From positions 1,063,746 to 1,127,745 of the forward strand of contig NZ_ARVW01000001.1 in NCBI RefSeq assembly GCF_000384315.1: a stretch of DNA of 64,000 nt, written 5' to 3'. A program made the translations under genes and the position numbers. Numbering within the stretch: the first letter of the stretch is position 1; the number at the start of each line of letters is the position of its first letter. The notes under the pieces are model-generated. The model was not told the origin of the DNA and ran no database searches. It saw only the letters and a program-made list of their open reading frames with translations. The stretch comes from Amycolatopsis nigrescens CSC17Ta-90. GTDB taxonomy: Bacteria; Actinomycetota; Actinomycetes; Mycobacteriales; Pseudonocardiaceae. This document shows, in pieces, positions 1 through 7,909 of the stretch.

Positions 1-948
1 AGGTCCATCCGCGCGGCCGGCGGGCGGCCCGGCCACAAGGTGCACGTGGCCTACGGCTACGGCCTGTTCACCGGCGGGCTCGGCGCGCACTACGGCGCCG
101 AGAAGCTGGGCTGCACGGTGATCCCGGCCTCCGGTGGGATGACGGCGCGGCAGGTGCGGCTGATCACCGACTTCCGGCCCGAGGTGATCATGGTGACGCC
201 CTCGTACATGCTCACCCTGCTCGACGAGTTCGAGCGCCAGTGCATCGATCCCGCGGCGAGTTCGCTGCGGGTGGGCATCTTCGGCGCGGAACCGTGGACC
301 GAGCGGATGCGCGCCGAAATCGAAGGCAGGGCGAACCTGGACGCGGTGGACATCTACGGCCTGTCCGAGGTGATGGGGCCAGGGGTCGCGCAGGAGTGCG
401 TGGAGACCAAGGACGGCCTGCACATCTGGGAGGACCACTTCTACCCCGAGGTGATCGACCCGTTCACCGATCAGGTGGCCGCGCCCGGCGAGCAGGGCGA
501 GTTGCTGTTCACCTCGCTGACCAAGCAGGCGATGCCGGTCATCCGGTACCGCACCAGGGACCTGACCAGGCTGCTGCCCGGCACCGCGCGGCCCGCGTTC
601 CGGCGGATGGAGAAGGTCACCGGCCGGACCGACGACATGATCATCCTGCGCGGGGTGAACGTGTTCCCCACCCAGATCGAGGAGATCGTGCTGCGCACCG
701 AAGGGCTGGCGCCGCACTTCCAGCTGGTGCGGTCCACGAAGGGCAGGATGGAGCAGCTCACCGTGCACGTGGAGGCGCGCGCGGACACCCCGGCCGGGCG
801 CCGGGCGGCCGCCGCGGCCGAGCTGGTCGCCGGGGTCAAGGACGGGGTCGGCGTGACAGTGGAGGTCGCGGTGCTCGACCCGGACACCCTGGAACGCTCG
901 CTTGGCAAGATGCGGCGGGTGCTCGACCAGCGGGACGGCCGGAGTTGA
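1..948 (+). CDS. paaK: Phenylacetate-CoA ligase, C-terminal part (5' end outside window)
   Basis: Activates phenylacetate or a related aryl acid to its CoA thioester through an acyl-adenylate, the entry step of aerobic phenylacetate breakdown. The frame is open from base 1, so the start lies upstream; about 315 codons are visible. Family signatures are YGYGLFTGGLG near the left edge, YGLSEVMGPG (adenylate-forming A5-type motif), RYRTRDLTRL (A7/A8 region, ribose-binding Asp) and the C-terminal AMP-binding lid. The last codons overlap the start of the downstream TetR gene. The product name rests on overall resemblance to PaaK; the exact aryl substrate cannot be read from sequence. Confidence 0.9.
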   Translation, partial: RSIRAAGGRPGHKVHVAYGYGLFTGGLGAHYGAEKLGCTVIPASGGMTARQVRLITDFRPEVIMVTPSYMLTLLDEFERQCIDPAASSLRVGIFGAEPWTERMRAEIEGRANLDAVDIYGLSEVMGPGVAQECVETKDGLHIWEDHFYPEVIDPFTDQVAAPGEQGELLFTSLTKQAMPVIRYRTRDLTRLLPGTARPAFRRMEKVTGRTDDMIILRGVNVFPTQIEEIVLRTEGLAPHFQLVRSTKGRMEQLTVHVEARADTPAGRRAAAAAELVAGVKDGVGVTVEVAVLDPDTLERSLGKMRRVLDQRDGRS

Positions 949-1544
949 CCGAGCCGAAGCAGGCCCGGCGCGGGCGCCCCGGCTACGACCTGGAGTCCCT
1001 GTTGCAGGTCGCGGTGAAGCTGTTCAACGAACGCGGCTACGACGGCACCAGCATGGAGGACCTGGCCAGGAAGCTGGGCATCACCAAGTCCGCCATCTAC
1101 CACCACGTGCGCAGCAAGGACGAGCTGCTGCGGCTGGCGGTGGACCGCGCGCTGGACGGCCTGTTCGAGGTGGCCGCCGAGGCGGAGGCCGCGCCGGGGC
1201 CGGCGATCGACCGGCTGGAGCTGCTGGTGCGCGGCAGTATCGGGGTGCTCACCGAGCGGCTGCCGTTCGTCACCCTGCTGCTGCGCGTGCGCGGCAACAC
1301 GAAGGTGGAGCGCGCCGCGCTGGCCCGCCGCCGCGAGTTCGACCGGTTCGTCACCGACCTGGTCAAGCAGGCCGAGGCGGAGGGCGACGTGCGCCCGGAC
1401 GTCGACCCGGCGCTGACCAGCAGGCTGCTGTTCGGCACGGTGAACTCGCTGATCGAGTGGTACCGCCCGCGTCGCGGCTCCAGCGGCGCCGAACTCGCCG
1501 ACGCGGTCTGCAAAATCGCCTTCGACGGCCTCCGCCGCTCGTGA
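945..1544 (+). CDS. TetR/AcrR-family transcriptional regulator
   Basis: A protein of about 199 residues with an N-terminal TetR helix-turn-helix (LFNERGYDGTSMEDLARKLG, then KSAIYHHVRSKDELL, roughly residues 25-65) and a helical ligand-binding domain ending in SLIEWYRP...DGLRR. The chosen TTG start at 945 overlaps the paaK stop (TTGA), with a purine-rich GGGAC about 9 bases upstream; it gives a length normal for the family. Cotranscription with paaK suggests that it senses an aryl-CoA and controls phenylacetate catabolism, as PaaR-type TetR proteins do, but this is inference. Its stop codon lies inside the left arm of a terminator-like palindrome. Confidence 0.85.
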   Translation: MTEPKQARRGRPGYDLESLLQVAVKLFNERGYDGTSMEDLARKLGITKSAIYHHVRSKDELLRLAVDRALDGLFEVAAEAEAAPGPAIDRLELLVRGSIGVLTERLPFVTLLLRVRGNTKVERAALARRREFDRFVTDLVKQAEAEGDVRPDVDPALTSRLLFGTVNSLIEWYRPRRGSSGAELADAVCKIAFDGLRRS

Positions 1545-1581
1545 GTGAAAAGTGTTGCCCCAGCAACGTTTTTCACTCACG
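1540..1581. terminator. Bidirectional terminator-like palindrome of a repeated family, overlapping two stop codons
   Basis: Two 19-base arms, 17 of 19 complementary, surround a 4-base loop. The left arm contains the TGA of the TetR gene (1542-1544) and the right arm contains the TGA of the convergent small gene (1573-1575). The same arm sequence recurs as a perfect palindrome at 18655-18700, so this is a dispersed element used as a terminator at a convergent gene junction. Confidence 0.75.
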
Positions 1582-1890
1582 ACCGTCGACCTGCGGGCGA
1601 GGTTTGCCGGACTGCCAGAGCAAAGCGTTGCGCAGCAACTGGATCACGCGCTCGTCGTCGGCCTCGGTTGGCTCGGTGCCGATCGGCAGCCATTTCTCCG
1701 CGACCTTCTCCCCGTCGTCGTAGCTGGTGATCAGAATGCCCGAGTAGGTCAGCGTGACCTGTTCCCCCGCCGAGGTTTCGATCACCACCTGCCGGTGGTC
1801 CAGGTTCAGGCCCACCGTCCGCCCTCCGGTTGGCCTGGCTTCGCCGCTCGAGCTGTCCATCATCACTGCCCTGCCCCCACGAAGCGCCAT
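1573..1890 (-). CDS. Hypothetical protein, 105 aa
   Basis: A small soluble protein not assigned to a family. The ATG at 1890 was chosen because AAAGGAGGG precedes it with about 9 bases of spacing; the frame stays open further upstream but without a better start. The central part (VGLNLDHRQVVIET, VTLTYSGILITSYDDGEKVAEKWLPIG) reads as alternating beta strands and the C-terminus (DDERVIQLLRNALLWQSG) as an amphipathic helix. It lies just downstream of the AraC gene on the same strand (37-base gap) and may be cotranscribed with it. No function is proposed. Confidence 0.7.
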   Translation of the reverse strand: MALRGGRAVMMDSSSGEARPTGGRTVGLNLDHRQVVIETSAGEQVTLTYSGILITSYDDGEKVAEKWLPIGTEPTEADDERVIQLLRNALLWQSGKPRPQVDGRE

Positions 1891-1927
1891 CCCTCTTGCC
1901 CTCCTTTCGCCGGAGAGCCCCAGGTGG

Positions 1928-2980
1928 TTACCGCGGAGTTGTCCCGTTTCGGCAACGATCGCCGCGCACATAGGCCGCCGGGGTGACGCCCTTCCACCGT
2001 TTGAACGCGTAGATGAAGCTCGACGCCTCCGCATAGCCCAGCCGGATCGCGACATCCTCGACGGACAGCGCGCCGGTCGCGAGCATCTCCTCGGCCAGCG
2101 CCTGGCGCACCTCGTCCACCAGCGCGCGGTAGCTGGTGCCCGCGTCCTCCAGCCGCCGGCGCAGGGTCCGCGGGCTCATCCCCAGCCGCCTGGCCACGTC
2201 GTCCATCCCGGCCGCCACCCCGCCGACCCGGACCAGCCGTTCCCGCACCTCGTGCGCGATCCCGCTGCGAGCCCGGCGCCGGGTGACCAGCTCGCGGCAG
2301 TGCGCCTCGCAGATCGCCACGGTGTGCTCGTTCGCCTGCGGCAGCGGATGGTCCAGGTAGGCCGCGTCGATCGTGCTGACGTTGTCCGCGGCCCCGAACG
2401 ACGGCCGCACCCCGAAGGTCTCCAGGTATCCGTCCACAGAGGACGGTTCCGCGTGCCGGAACCGCACCGCCCGCAACGGAACCTCCGGCAATAGGTCGAG
2501 CAGCACCGTGTAGATCGCGGCGAGGTCGCGCAGCACCAGGAACTCCGCGACGTCCGACGGCACCCGTTCGTCCCGCATCGACACCACGATCTCGTCCCCG
2601 GACAGCTCCACGTGCGGGATGCAGAAGGTGAAGCTGAGGTCGAGGTAGCGCAACGCGAAACGCATCGTGTCGCCGAGCGTCGGGCTGCTGATGCAGGCGA
2701 AACCGAAGATGCCGAAGGTGGTCACGTGGTACCGGCGGCCCAGCTCCAGCGCCACCGCCGGGGCGCCGAGGCCGCCGGCCAGGTTCCGCACCACGGCCAG
2801 CTCCTGCCTGGCGTCCACCTGCAGCTCCGGGTCGTGCAGATCGCGCTCGGCCAGGCCGGAGCCCGCCAGCGCGCGGTCCGCCGGCATCCCCCGCTCGCCC
2901 GCGAACTTCGCCATCAGCAGGATGCTGCCCGCGCTGCGCGCGAAGTCCCAGTCACGTACCACGGGCGCGGCGAACTCCAT
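1928..2980 (-). CDS. AraC-family transcriptional regulator with arabinose-binding-like N-terminal domain
   Basis: A 350-residue regulator. The N-terminal about 200 residues match the OruR/VirS-like effector domain (YHVTTFGIFGFACISSPTLGDTMRFALRYLDLSF). The C-terminus holds two AraC helix-turn-helices: VARRLGMSPRTLRRRLEDAGTSYRALVDEVR, then VEDVAIRLGYAEASSFIYAFKRWKGVTPAAYV. It is divergent from the monooxygenase/GMC oxidoreductase pair across 91 bases, which makes that pair its likely target. OruR-type activators often govern oxidation of steroids, lipids or amines; the effector here is unknown. Confidence 0.9.
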   Translation of the reverse strand: MEFAAPVVRDWDFARSAGSILLMAKFAGERGMPADRALAGSGLAERDLHDPELQVDARQELAVVRNLAGGLGAPAVALELGRRYHVTTFGIFGFACISSPTLGDTMRFALRYLDLSFTFCIPHVELSGDEIVVSMRDERVPSDVAEFLVLRDLAAIYTVLLDLLPEVPLRAVRFRHAEPSSVDGYLETFGVRPSFGAADNVSTIDAAYLDHPLPQANEHTVAICEAHCRELVTRRRARSGIAHEVRERLVRVGGVAAGMDDVARRLGMSPRTLRRRLEDAGTSYRALVDEVRQALAEEMLATGALSVEDVAIRLGYAEASSFIYAFKRWKGVTPAAYVRGDRCRNGTTPR

Positions 2981-3071
2981 GGGTCCGGATTATTGATCGA
3001 CTGGCCGGAAATCTCAATTCGATGGCCGCGAGGGTCTTCAGCCAGGCCGCTCCCGGACGTACCGTCTGTGC

Positions 3072-4553
3072 ATGAGCAGCCCCTCGATCCTGATCGCCGG
3101 CAGCGGGTTCGGTGGCATCGCCGTGGCGATCGAGCTCAAGCGAGCCGGTTTCCACCAGTTCACCCTGCTGGAGAAGGCGGCCGAGATCGGCGGCGTCTGG
3201 CGGGAGAACACCTACCCCGGCGCGGCCTGCGACGTGCCGTCGCCGTACTACTCGCTGTCCTACGAGCCGAACCCGGCCTGGCCGACCAGGTACTCGCTCC
3301 AGGCGGACATTCACGCGTACATGAAGCACGTGGTGGAAAAGTACGATCTGGCCCGGCACATCCGGTTCGGCGCGGAGGTGGTCGGCGCCGCCTTCGAGCG
3401 GGAGACAGCGAGCTGGCGGGTTCGCACCGCGGACGGCGCCGAGCACGTCGCGAACGTCTTCGTGCCGGCGCTCGGCCAGCTCTCCCGCCCGGTCCGGCCG
3501 GACATCCCCGGCCGGGAGACCTTCGCCGGGCCGGCCTTCCACTCCGCCGAATGGGCACACGGCTGCGAACTCGCCGGGAAGCGGGTCGCGGTGATCGGCA
3601 CCGGCGCCAGCGCGATCCAGTTCGTGCCGAAGATCCAGCCCGAGGTCGCCCGGCTGACCCTGTTCCAGCGCGCCGCGCCCTATGTCGTGCCCAAGCCGGA
3701 TCGCGAGTACAGCGGCTGGCAGCGGCGGCTGTTCCGGGCCCTGCCGCCCGCGCAGTCGCTGGAGCGGCTGTTGTTCTGGAGCGCCGGCGAGCTGTCGGTG
3801 TTCGGGCTGAACGGCAACAAGAAGGTCGCCGGGCTGATCGGCTGGATCGCCAGGAAGCACCTCGACCGCCAGGTCGCAGACCCCGCGCTGCGCGCCAAGC
3901 TGACCCCCGACTACCCGATCGGCTGCAAGCGGGTGCTCTTCGCGAACGACTACTACCCCGCCGTCACCCAGTCCAATGTAGACGTTCAAACCGGGGCGAT
4001 CGCCGAGATCACCCCCGGCGGGGTGCGCACCGCGGACGACATCGAGCATCCGGCCGACGTGCTCGTCTACGGCACCGGGTTCGCGGCCACCGACTTCCTC
4101 GGCGGACTGGACGTCCGCGGCCTGGACGGAAGGGAGCTGAAGGACGCCTGGGCCGGCGGCGCCCGCGCCTACCTCGGACTGACCGTGCCCGGATTCCCCA
4201 ACCTGTTCTGCGTGTACGGCCCCAACACCAACCTCGGCTCCGGCTCGATCATCTACATGATCGAACGCCAGGCGTCCTACATCCGGCAGGCGGTGGAGCA
4301 CCTCTCCGCCACCGCACCGTCCTATCTGGACGTTCGGGCGGAGGTGGAACGGGACTACGACGAGGAGATCCAGGGCCGTCTCGCGCACAGCGTGTGGACC
4401 CTGTGCTCGTCCTGGTACCGCCAGGCCAACGGCAGGGTGCCGACCAACTGGCCGGGCACGGTCTCCGAATACGACCGCCGCACCAAGATCCTCGCCCTCA
4501 CCGACTACCGCACGGTCACCGTGCCGGGCGTGGCGAAGGCGGCGCTCCGGTGA
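3072..4553 (+). CDS. Flavin-dependent Baeyer-Villiger-type monooxygenase
   Basis: A class B flavoprotein monooxygenase of 493 residues that uses FAD and NADPH to insert oxygen next to a ketone or hydroxylate a substrate. Visible motifs are the N-terminal FAD Rossmann loop GSGFGG (about residues 10-15), the Baeyer-Villiger fingerprint FAGPAFHSAEW (FxGxxxHxxxW, about 151-161) and the second dinucleotide loop GTGASA (about 177-182). The aromatic conserved run GGVWRENTYPGAACD is typical of cyclohexanone/steroid monooxygenases. It overlaps the downstream oxidoreductase by 4 bases (GTGA), so the two are probably translationally coupled. The substrate is not known; a lipid or steroid ketone fits the neighbour. 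Confidence 0.9.
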   Translation: MSSPSILIAGSGFGGIAVAIELKRAGFHQFTLLEKAAEIGGVWRENTYPGAACDVPSPYYSLSYEPNPAWPTRYSLQADIHAYMKHVVEKYDLARHIRFGAEVVGAAFERETASWRVRTADGAEHVANVFVPALGQLSRPVRPDIPGRETFAGPAFHSAEWAHGCELAGKRVAVIGTGASAIQFVPKIQPEVARLTLFQRAAPYVVPKPDREYSGWQRRLFRALPPAQSLERLLFWSAGELSVFGLNGNKKVAGLIGWIARKHLDRQVADPALRAKLTPDYPIGCKRVLFANDYYPAVTQSNVDVQTGAIAEITPGGVRTADDIEHPADVLVYGTGFAATDFLGGLDVRGLDGRELKDAWAGGARAYLGLTVPGFPNLFCVYGPNTNLGSGSIIYMIERQASYIRQAVEHLSATAPSYLDVRAEVERDYDEEIQGRLAHSVWTLCSSWYRQANGRVPTNWPGTVSEYDRRTKILALTDYRTVTVPGVAKAALR

Positions 4554-6259
4554 CCGGGTCCGACGGTGCTTTCGATTACGACGTGCTGGTGATCGGCTCC
4601 GGCTTCGGCGGCAGCGTCACCGCGCTGCGGCTGACCGAGAAGGGCTACCGGGTCGGGGTGCTCGAAAGCGGCCGCAGGTTCGCCGACCACGAGTTCGCGA
4701 AAACCTCCTGGCGACTGCGGAAGTACCTGTGGGCCCCGAAACTGGGCTGCTTCGGGATTCAGCGGATGACCCTGCTGAAGAACACCTTCATCATGAGCGG
4801 CGCCGGGGTCGGCGGCGGTTCGCTGGTCTACGCGAACACCCTCTACGAACCCCCGGCGGAGTTCTACGCGGACCCGCAGTGGGCCGGCATCACCGACTGG
4901 AAGTCCGAGCTGGCGCCGTACTACGACCAGGCGAAGCGGATGCTCGGGGTGACCGAGAACCCGTTGACCACGGAACCGGACCGGGTCCTGCGCGAGGTGG
5001 CCGACGACCTCGGTGTCGGCCACACCTACCGGCGCACCCCGGTCGGCGTGTACTTCGGCGACGAGAGCACCAGGCCCGGCGAGCAGGCGCCCGACCCGTT
5101 CTTCGGCGGCGCCGGACCGGACCGGCGCGCCTGCACGCACTGCGGCGAATGCCTGACCGGCTGCCGGGTCGGCGCCAAGAACACCACCGTGCGGAACTAC
5201 CTCCACCTTGCCGAACGCGCCGGCGCGCGGGTGCATCCGCTGACCACCGCGACCACGGTCCGCCCGGTGCCCGGCGGCTACGCGGTGCAGACCGAACGGA
5301 CCGGGCGCTGGCTGCGCAAGCGGCGCCGGGTGCACACCGCCGAACAGGTGGTGTTCTCCGCCGCCGCCCTCGGCACCCAGCGGCTGTTGCACCGGCAGCG
5401 GGACAACGGCACCCTGCCGCGTCTTTCGCCCCGGCTCGGCATGCTGGCCAGGACCAACTCGGAGGCCGTGCTCGCGGTCAAGGCCAGGCGCGGCGGCACC
5501 GACTACACCCCGGGCGTGGCGATCACCTCGTCCATCCACCCGGACCCGGTCACGCACGTGGAACCGGTGCGGTACGGCAAGGGCAGCAACCTGCTCGGCC
5601 TGCTGGCCACCGTGCTGGTGGACGCCGAGCCCGGCCGCCGGCGCTGGGCGCTGGGCCTGCGGGAGCTGGCGAAACAGTGGCGGGACCTGGTCCGCGTGCA
5701 CAGCCCGCGCCGGTTCTCCGAGCGGATGATCGGGCTGCTGGTGATGCAGACCCTGAACAACTCGGTCAGCACCTACACCCGCCGCGGCCCGTTCGGCCGC
5801 CGGATGACCACCCGCCAGGGCATCGGCGAGCCGAGCCCGGACTGGGTGCCCGCCGGGCACGACGTGGCCCGCCGAGTCGCCGCGAAGATCGACGGCATCC
5901 CGCAGGGCGCCTGGACCGACCTGTTCAACATCCCGATCACCGGCCACTTCATCGGCGGCTGCCCGATCGGCGACTCCCCGGAGACCGGGGTGGTGGACGC
6001 CTACCAGCGGCTCTACGGTCATCCCGGGCTGCACGTGGTGGACGGTTCGGCGATCTCCGCCAACCTGGGCGTCAACCCGTCGCTCACCATCACCGCCCAG
6101 TCCGAGCGGGCGATGGCGTTCTGGCCCAACAAGGGCGAACACGACGAACGCCCGCCGCTCGGCGCGCCGTACCGCGCGATCCGCCCGGTCGCCCCGAAGA
6201 ACCCCGCCGTCCCCGACGGTGTCCCCGGCACCCTCCGCCTCCCCCTTTTCCCGGCCTAG
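4550..6259 (+). CDS. choD: GMC oxidoreductase, cholesterol-oxidase (ChoD)-like
   Basis: A 569-residue FAD-dependent GMC-fold oxidoreductase that strongly resembles mycobacterial ChoD along its whole length: GSGFGGSVTALRLTEKGYRV at the N-terminus, GAGVGGGSLVYANTLY, a cysteine cluster CTHCGECLTGCRVGAKNT, and the C-terminal VVDGSAISANLGVNPSL. ChoD-group proteins are annotated as cholesterol oxidases, but sterol activity is not certain for the clade, so the alcohol or sterol substrate remains open. The GTG start at 4550 overlaps the monooxygenase stop. The paired enzymes suggest sequential oxidation of an alcohol to a ketone and then to an ester or lactone (inference). Confidence 0.88.
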   Translation: MTGSDGAFDYDVLVIGSGFGGSVTALRLTEKGYRVGVLESGRRFADHEFAKTSWRLRKYLWAPKLGCFGIQRMTLLKNTFIMSGAGVGGGSLVYANTLYEPPAEFYADPQWAGITDWKSELAPYYDQAKRMLGVTENPLTTEPDRVLREVADDLGVGHTYRRTPVGVYFGDESTRPGEQAPDPFFGGAGPDRRACTHCGECLTGCRVGAKNTTVRNYLHLAERAGARVHPLTTATTVRPVPGGYAVQTERTGRWLRKRRRVHTAEQVVFSAAALGTQRLLHRQRDNGTLPRLSPRLGMLARTNSEAVLAVKARRGGTDYTPGVAITSSIHPDPVTHVEPVRYGKGSNLLGLLATVLVDAEPGRRRWALGLRELAKQWRDLVRVHSPRRFSERMIGLLVMQTLNNSVSTYTRRGPFGRRMTTRQGIGEPSPDWVPAGHDVARRVAAKIDGIPQGAWTDLFNIPITGHFIGGCPIGDSPETGVVDAYQRLYGHPGLHVVDGSAISANLGVNPSLTITAQSERAMAFWPNKGEHDERPPLGAPYRAIRPVAPKNPAVPDGVPGTLRLPLFPA

Positions 6260-6735
6260 CGGGTGCGTTCGTAGTGGCGGCGTGCCTTTTCGCGGTTGCC
6301 GCAGACGGCCATCGAGCACCAGCGGGCGCGGTTGGCGCGGCTGCGGTCGAGCAGGAACAGCCGGCACTCGTCGTTGGCGCAGGGGCGAAGCCGGCCGGGT
6401 AGCCGCTTCTCGGTGGCGGCCCAGGCGAGGACCACCTCGACGGCAAGCCGGGCGTGCGGTGGCGTCTTGACTGTCCACTGAAGACCGTCCGAAGTGAACT
6501 CCGGGATCTGGTGGACCCCTTCGAGCAGCGGGCGCAACGCGGCGGGCGGACTTTCTCCCCGCACTACGTCCCGCAGTGCGTCCCGCGCCGCGCGCAGCAA
6601 GGCCAGTTCCGCGAGGCTGCCTTCGCCGCCGTGCTCCCGCGCCCAGCGCCTGCCCGCGGCCGGCTCGCCGAGCGCGTCCCGTTCCTCGCCGTCGACCCGC
6701 GGCCTGCTGTTGAGCAGGTCCAGCAGCGTGTCCAT
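6256..6735 (-). CDS. CGNR zinc-finger transcriptional regulator (ABATE domain)
   Basis: A protein of about 159 residues with the hallmark C-terminal CGNR finger: PCANDECRLFLLDRSRANRARWCSMAVCGNREKARRHY. Its N-terminal part corresponds to the ABATE (putative stress-response) domain. The ATG at 6735 has GGGAG about 10 bases upstream and yields the family's usual MDTLLDLLNS opening. It is divergent from an alpha/beta hydrolase gene, and the 106-base gap holds two copies of a 30-bp operator-like element. It is therefore likely to regulate both itself and the hydrolase. Its 3' end overlaps the convergent GMC gene by 4 bases. Confidence 0.85.
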   Translation of the reverse strand: MDTLLDLLNSRPRVDGEERDALGEPAAGRRWAREHGGEGSLAELALLRAARDALRDVVRGESPPAALRPLLEGVHQIPEFTSDGLQWTVKTPPHARLAVEVVLAWAATEKRLPGRLRPCANDECRLFLLDRSRANRARWCSMAVCGNREKARRHYERTR

Positions 6736-6752
6736 CAGCCGTCGCTCTCCCT

Positions 6753-6782
6753 CTAACCAGATCGAACCCTTTGACAGGTTAG
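6753..6782. promoter_or_regulatory. Operator-like 30-bp element, copy 1
   Basis: Bounded by CTAACC and its complement GGTTAG, with a GAT..AAC stretch shared with copy 2. It lies 18 bases upstream of the CGNR regulator start. The same length and ends in copy 2 suggest a binding site for that regulator. Confidence 0.55.
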
Positions 6783-6809
6783 CCCACTTCGTGCTTGCAT
6801 GGCCAGGAA

Positions 6810-6839
6810 CTAACCGGATTAAACATTCAAAGGGGTTAG
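6810..6839. promoter_or_regulatory. Operator-like 30-bp element, copy 2, overlapping the hydrolase ribosome-binding site
   Basis: Bounded by CTAACC and GGTTAG exactly as copy 1, starting 57 bases further on. It ends two bases before the hydrolase ATG and contains its GGGG Shine-Dalgarno sequence, so a bound protein would block the 5' end of the hydrolase gene. A TTGACA-like hexamer lies in copy 1 (6771-6776). Confidence 0.55.
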
Positions 6840-6841
6840 GC

Positions 6842-7708
6842 ATGAGCTCGGTGCACCACCGGACCGCCACCGTCGAAGGCCACGAGATCTTCTACCGCGA
6901 AGCCGGCCCCGCCGACGCTCCGGCGATCGTCCTGCTGCACGGCTACCCGACCAGCTCGTTCATGTTCCGCGAACTCATCCCGCTGCTGGCAGGGGACTAC
7001 CACGTGATCGCGCCGGATCACCTCGGCTTCGGCCGCTCCGCCGCTCCCCGCGCGGAGGAGTTCGCCTACACCTTCGACGCCCTCGCCGAACTCACCTCCG
7101 GGCTGCTCGACCAACTGGGCCTGGACCGCTACGCCCTCTACGTCCAGGACTACGGCGCCCCCATCGGCTGGCGCCTCGCGCTCGAGCACCCCGAACGGAT
7201 CTCCGCCATCGTCACCCAGAACGGCAACGGCTACGAGGACGGGTTCGTCGAGTCGTTCTGGACCGACGTCTGGGCGTACGGGGCGAATCCCGGCCCCGGC
7301 ACCGAACCCGCCGTCCGCGCCGCGCTGAGCATCGACGCCATCCGCTGGCAGTACGTGCACGGCGTGCCCGACCCGAGCCTGGTCAGCCCGGACACCTGGG
7401 AGCACGACTTCGCCCTTGTCTCCCGCGAGGGCAACGACGAGGTCCAGCTGGCACTGTTCCGCGACTACCCGAACAACCGCCCGCTCTACCCGCTGCTGCA
7501 CGAGTTCCTGCGCACCAGCGAGGTCCCGGTGCTCGCCGTGTGGGGCCGCAACGACGAAATCTTCGGCCCGGCGGGCGCGCAGGCCTTCGCCCGCGACGCC
7601 AAGGACGCCGAGGTGCACCTGATCAACGGCGGCCACTTCCTGCTCGAGAGCCACCTGGACGAGGTCGCAGGCCACCTGTGCGACTTCCTCGGCCGAGTCC
7701 TGCGCTAA
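6842..7708 (+). CDS. Alpha/beta hydrolase, epoxide hydrolase / haloalkane dehalogenase group
   Basis: A 288-residue alpha/beta hydrolase. The oxyanion region is HGYPTSSFMFRE, the nucleophile elbow is VQDYGAPIG (Asp nucleophile, as in epoxide hydrolases and haloalkane dehalogenases rather than Ser esterases), a candidate acid is in WGRNDEIF, and the catalytic His is in NGGHFLLES. The ATG at 6842 is preceded by GGGG inside an operator-like element. The divergent CGNR regulator is its probable controller. Whether it opens epoxides, removes halogens or cleaves another bond cannot be settled from sequence. Confidence 0.88.
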   Translation: MSSVHHRTATVEGHEIFYREAGPADAPAIVLLHGYPTSSFMFRELIPLLAGDYHVIAPDHLGFGRSAAPRAEEFAYTFDALAELTSGLLDQLGLDRYALYVQDYGAPIGWRLALEHPERISAIVTQNGNGYEDGFVESFWTDVWAYGANPGPGTEPAVRAALSIDAIRWQYVHGVPDPSLVSPDTWEHDFALVSREGNDEVQLALFRDYPNNRPLYPLLHEFLRTSEVPVLAVWGRNDEIFGPAGAQAFARDAKDAEVHLINGGHFLLESHLDEVAGHLCDFLGRVLR

Positions 7709-7721
7709 CCAGCTTTCGCGC

Positions 7722-7905
7722 GCGAGTCCCACACTCGCACACCGCGAGTCCCACGTTCGCGCACTGCGAGTTCCACATTCGTGTCGTCGGCCCGCCAGCC
7801 GTACTGGCACCCGAATGGCGAACTCGCCGTGCGCCAACGGTCAACTCGCGGGGGCCGAACGTGGGACTCGCCGGGCGAGGGGCGCACTGGCGAGTCCCAC
7901 GTTCG
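7722..7905. repeat. Cluster of five 16-17-bp repeats (GCGAGTCCCACGTTCG type) in a convergent gap
   Basis: Between the convergent hydrolase and chitinase genes the unit GCGAGTCCCACGTTCG occurs near 7722, 7744, 7766 (two changes), inverted near 7856-7872, and again at 7890-7905. The inverted copies can form a hairpin at the 3' ends of both genes. No ORF in the gap is convincing. The cluster looks like a dispersed intergenic repeat family serving as a terminator or as a nucleoid- or recombination-associated element. Confidence 0.7.
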
Positions 7906-7909
7906 GGGG

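Noticed and set aside
1545..1730. Short frames beginning MKSVAP / MSEKC at the two palindromes
   Set aside because: They are translations of the repeated palindrome itself (1540-1581 and 18655-18700), not conserved protein starts.
2612..4549. A long rightward frame extending upstream of the ChoD-like gene
   Set aside because: The upstream part overlaps the AraC and monooxygenase genes out of frame and is Arg/Pro/Gly-rich; the real gene starts at GTG 4550.
7722..7905. CRISPR array
   Set aside because: Units are 16-17 bp, one is inverted, spacing is irregular, and no cas genes are present.
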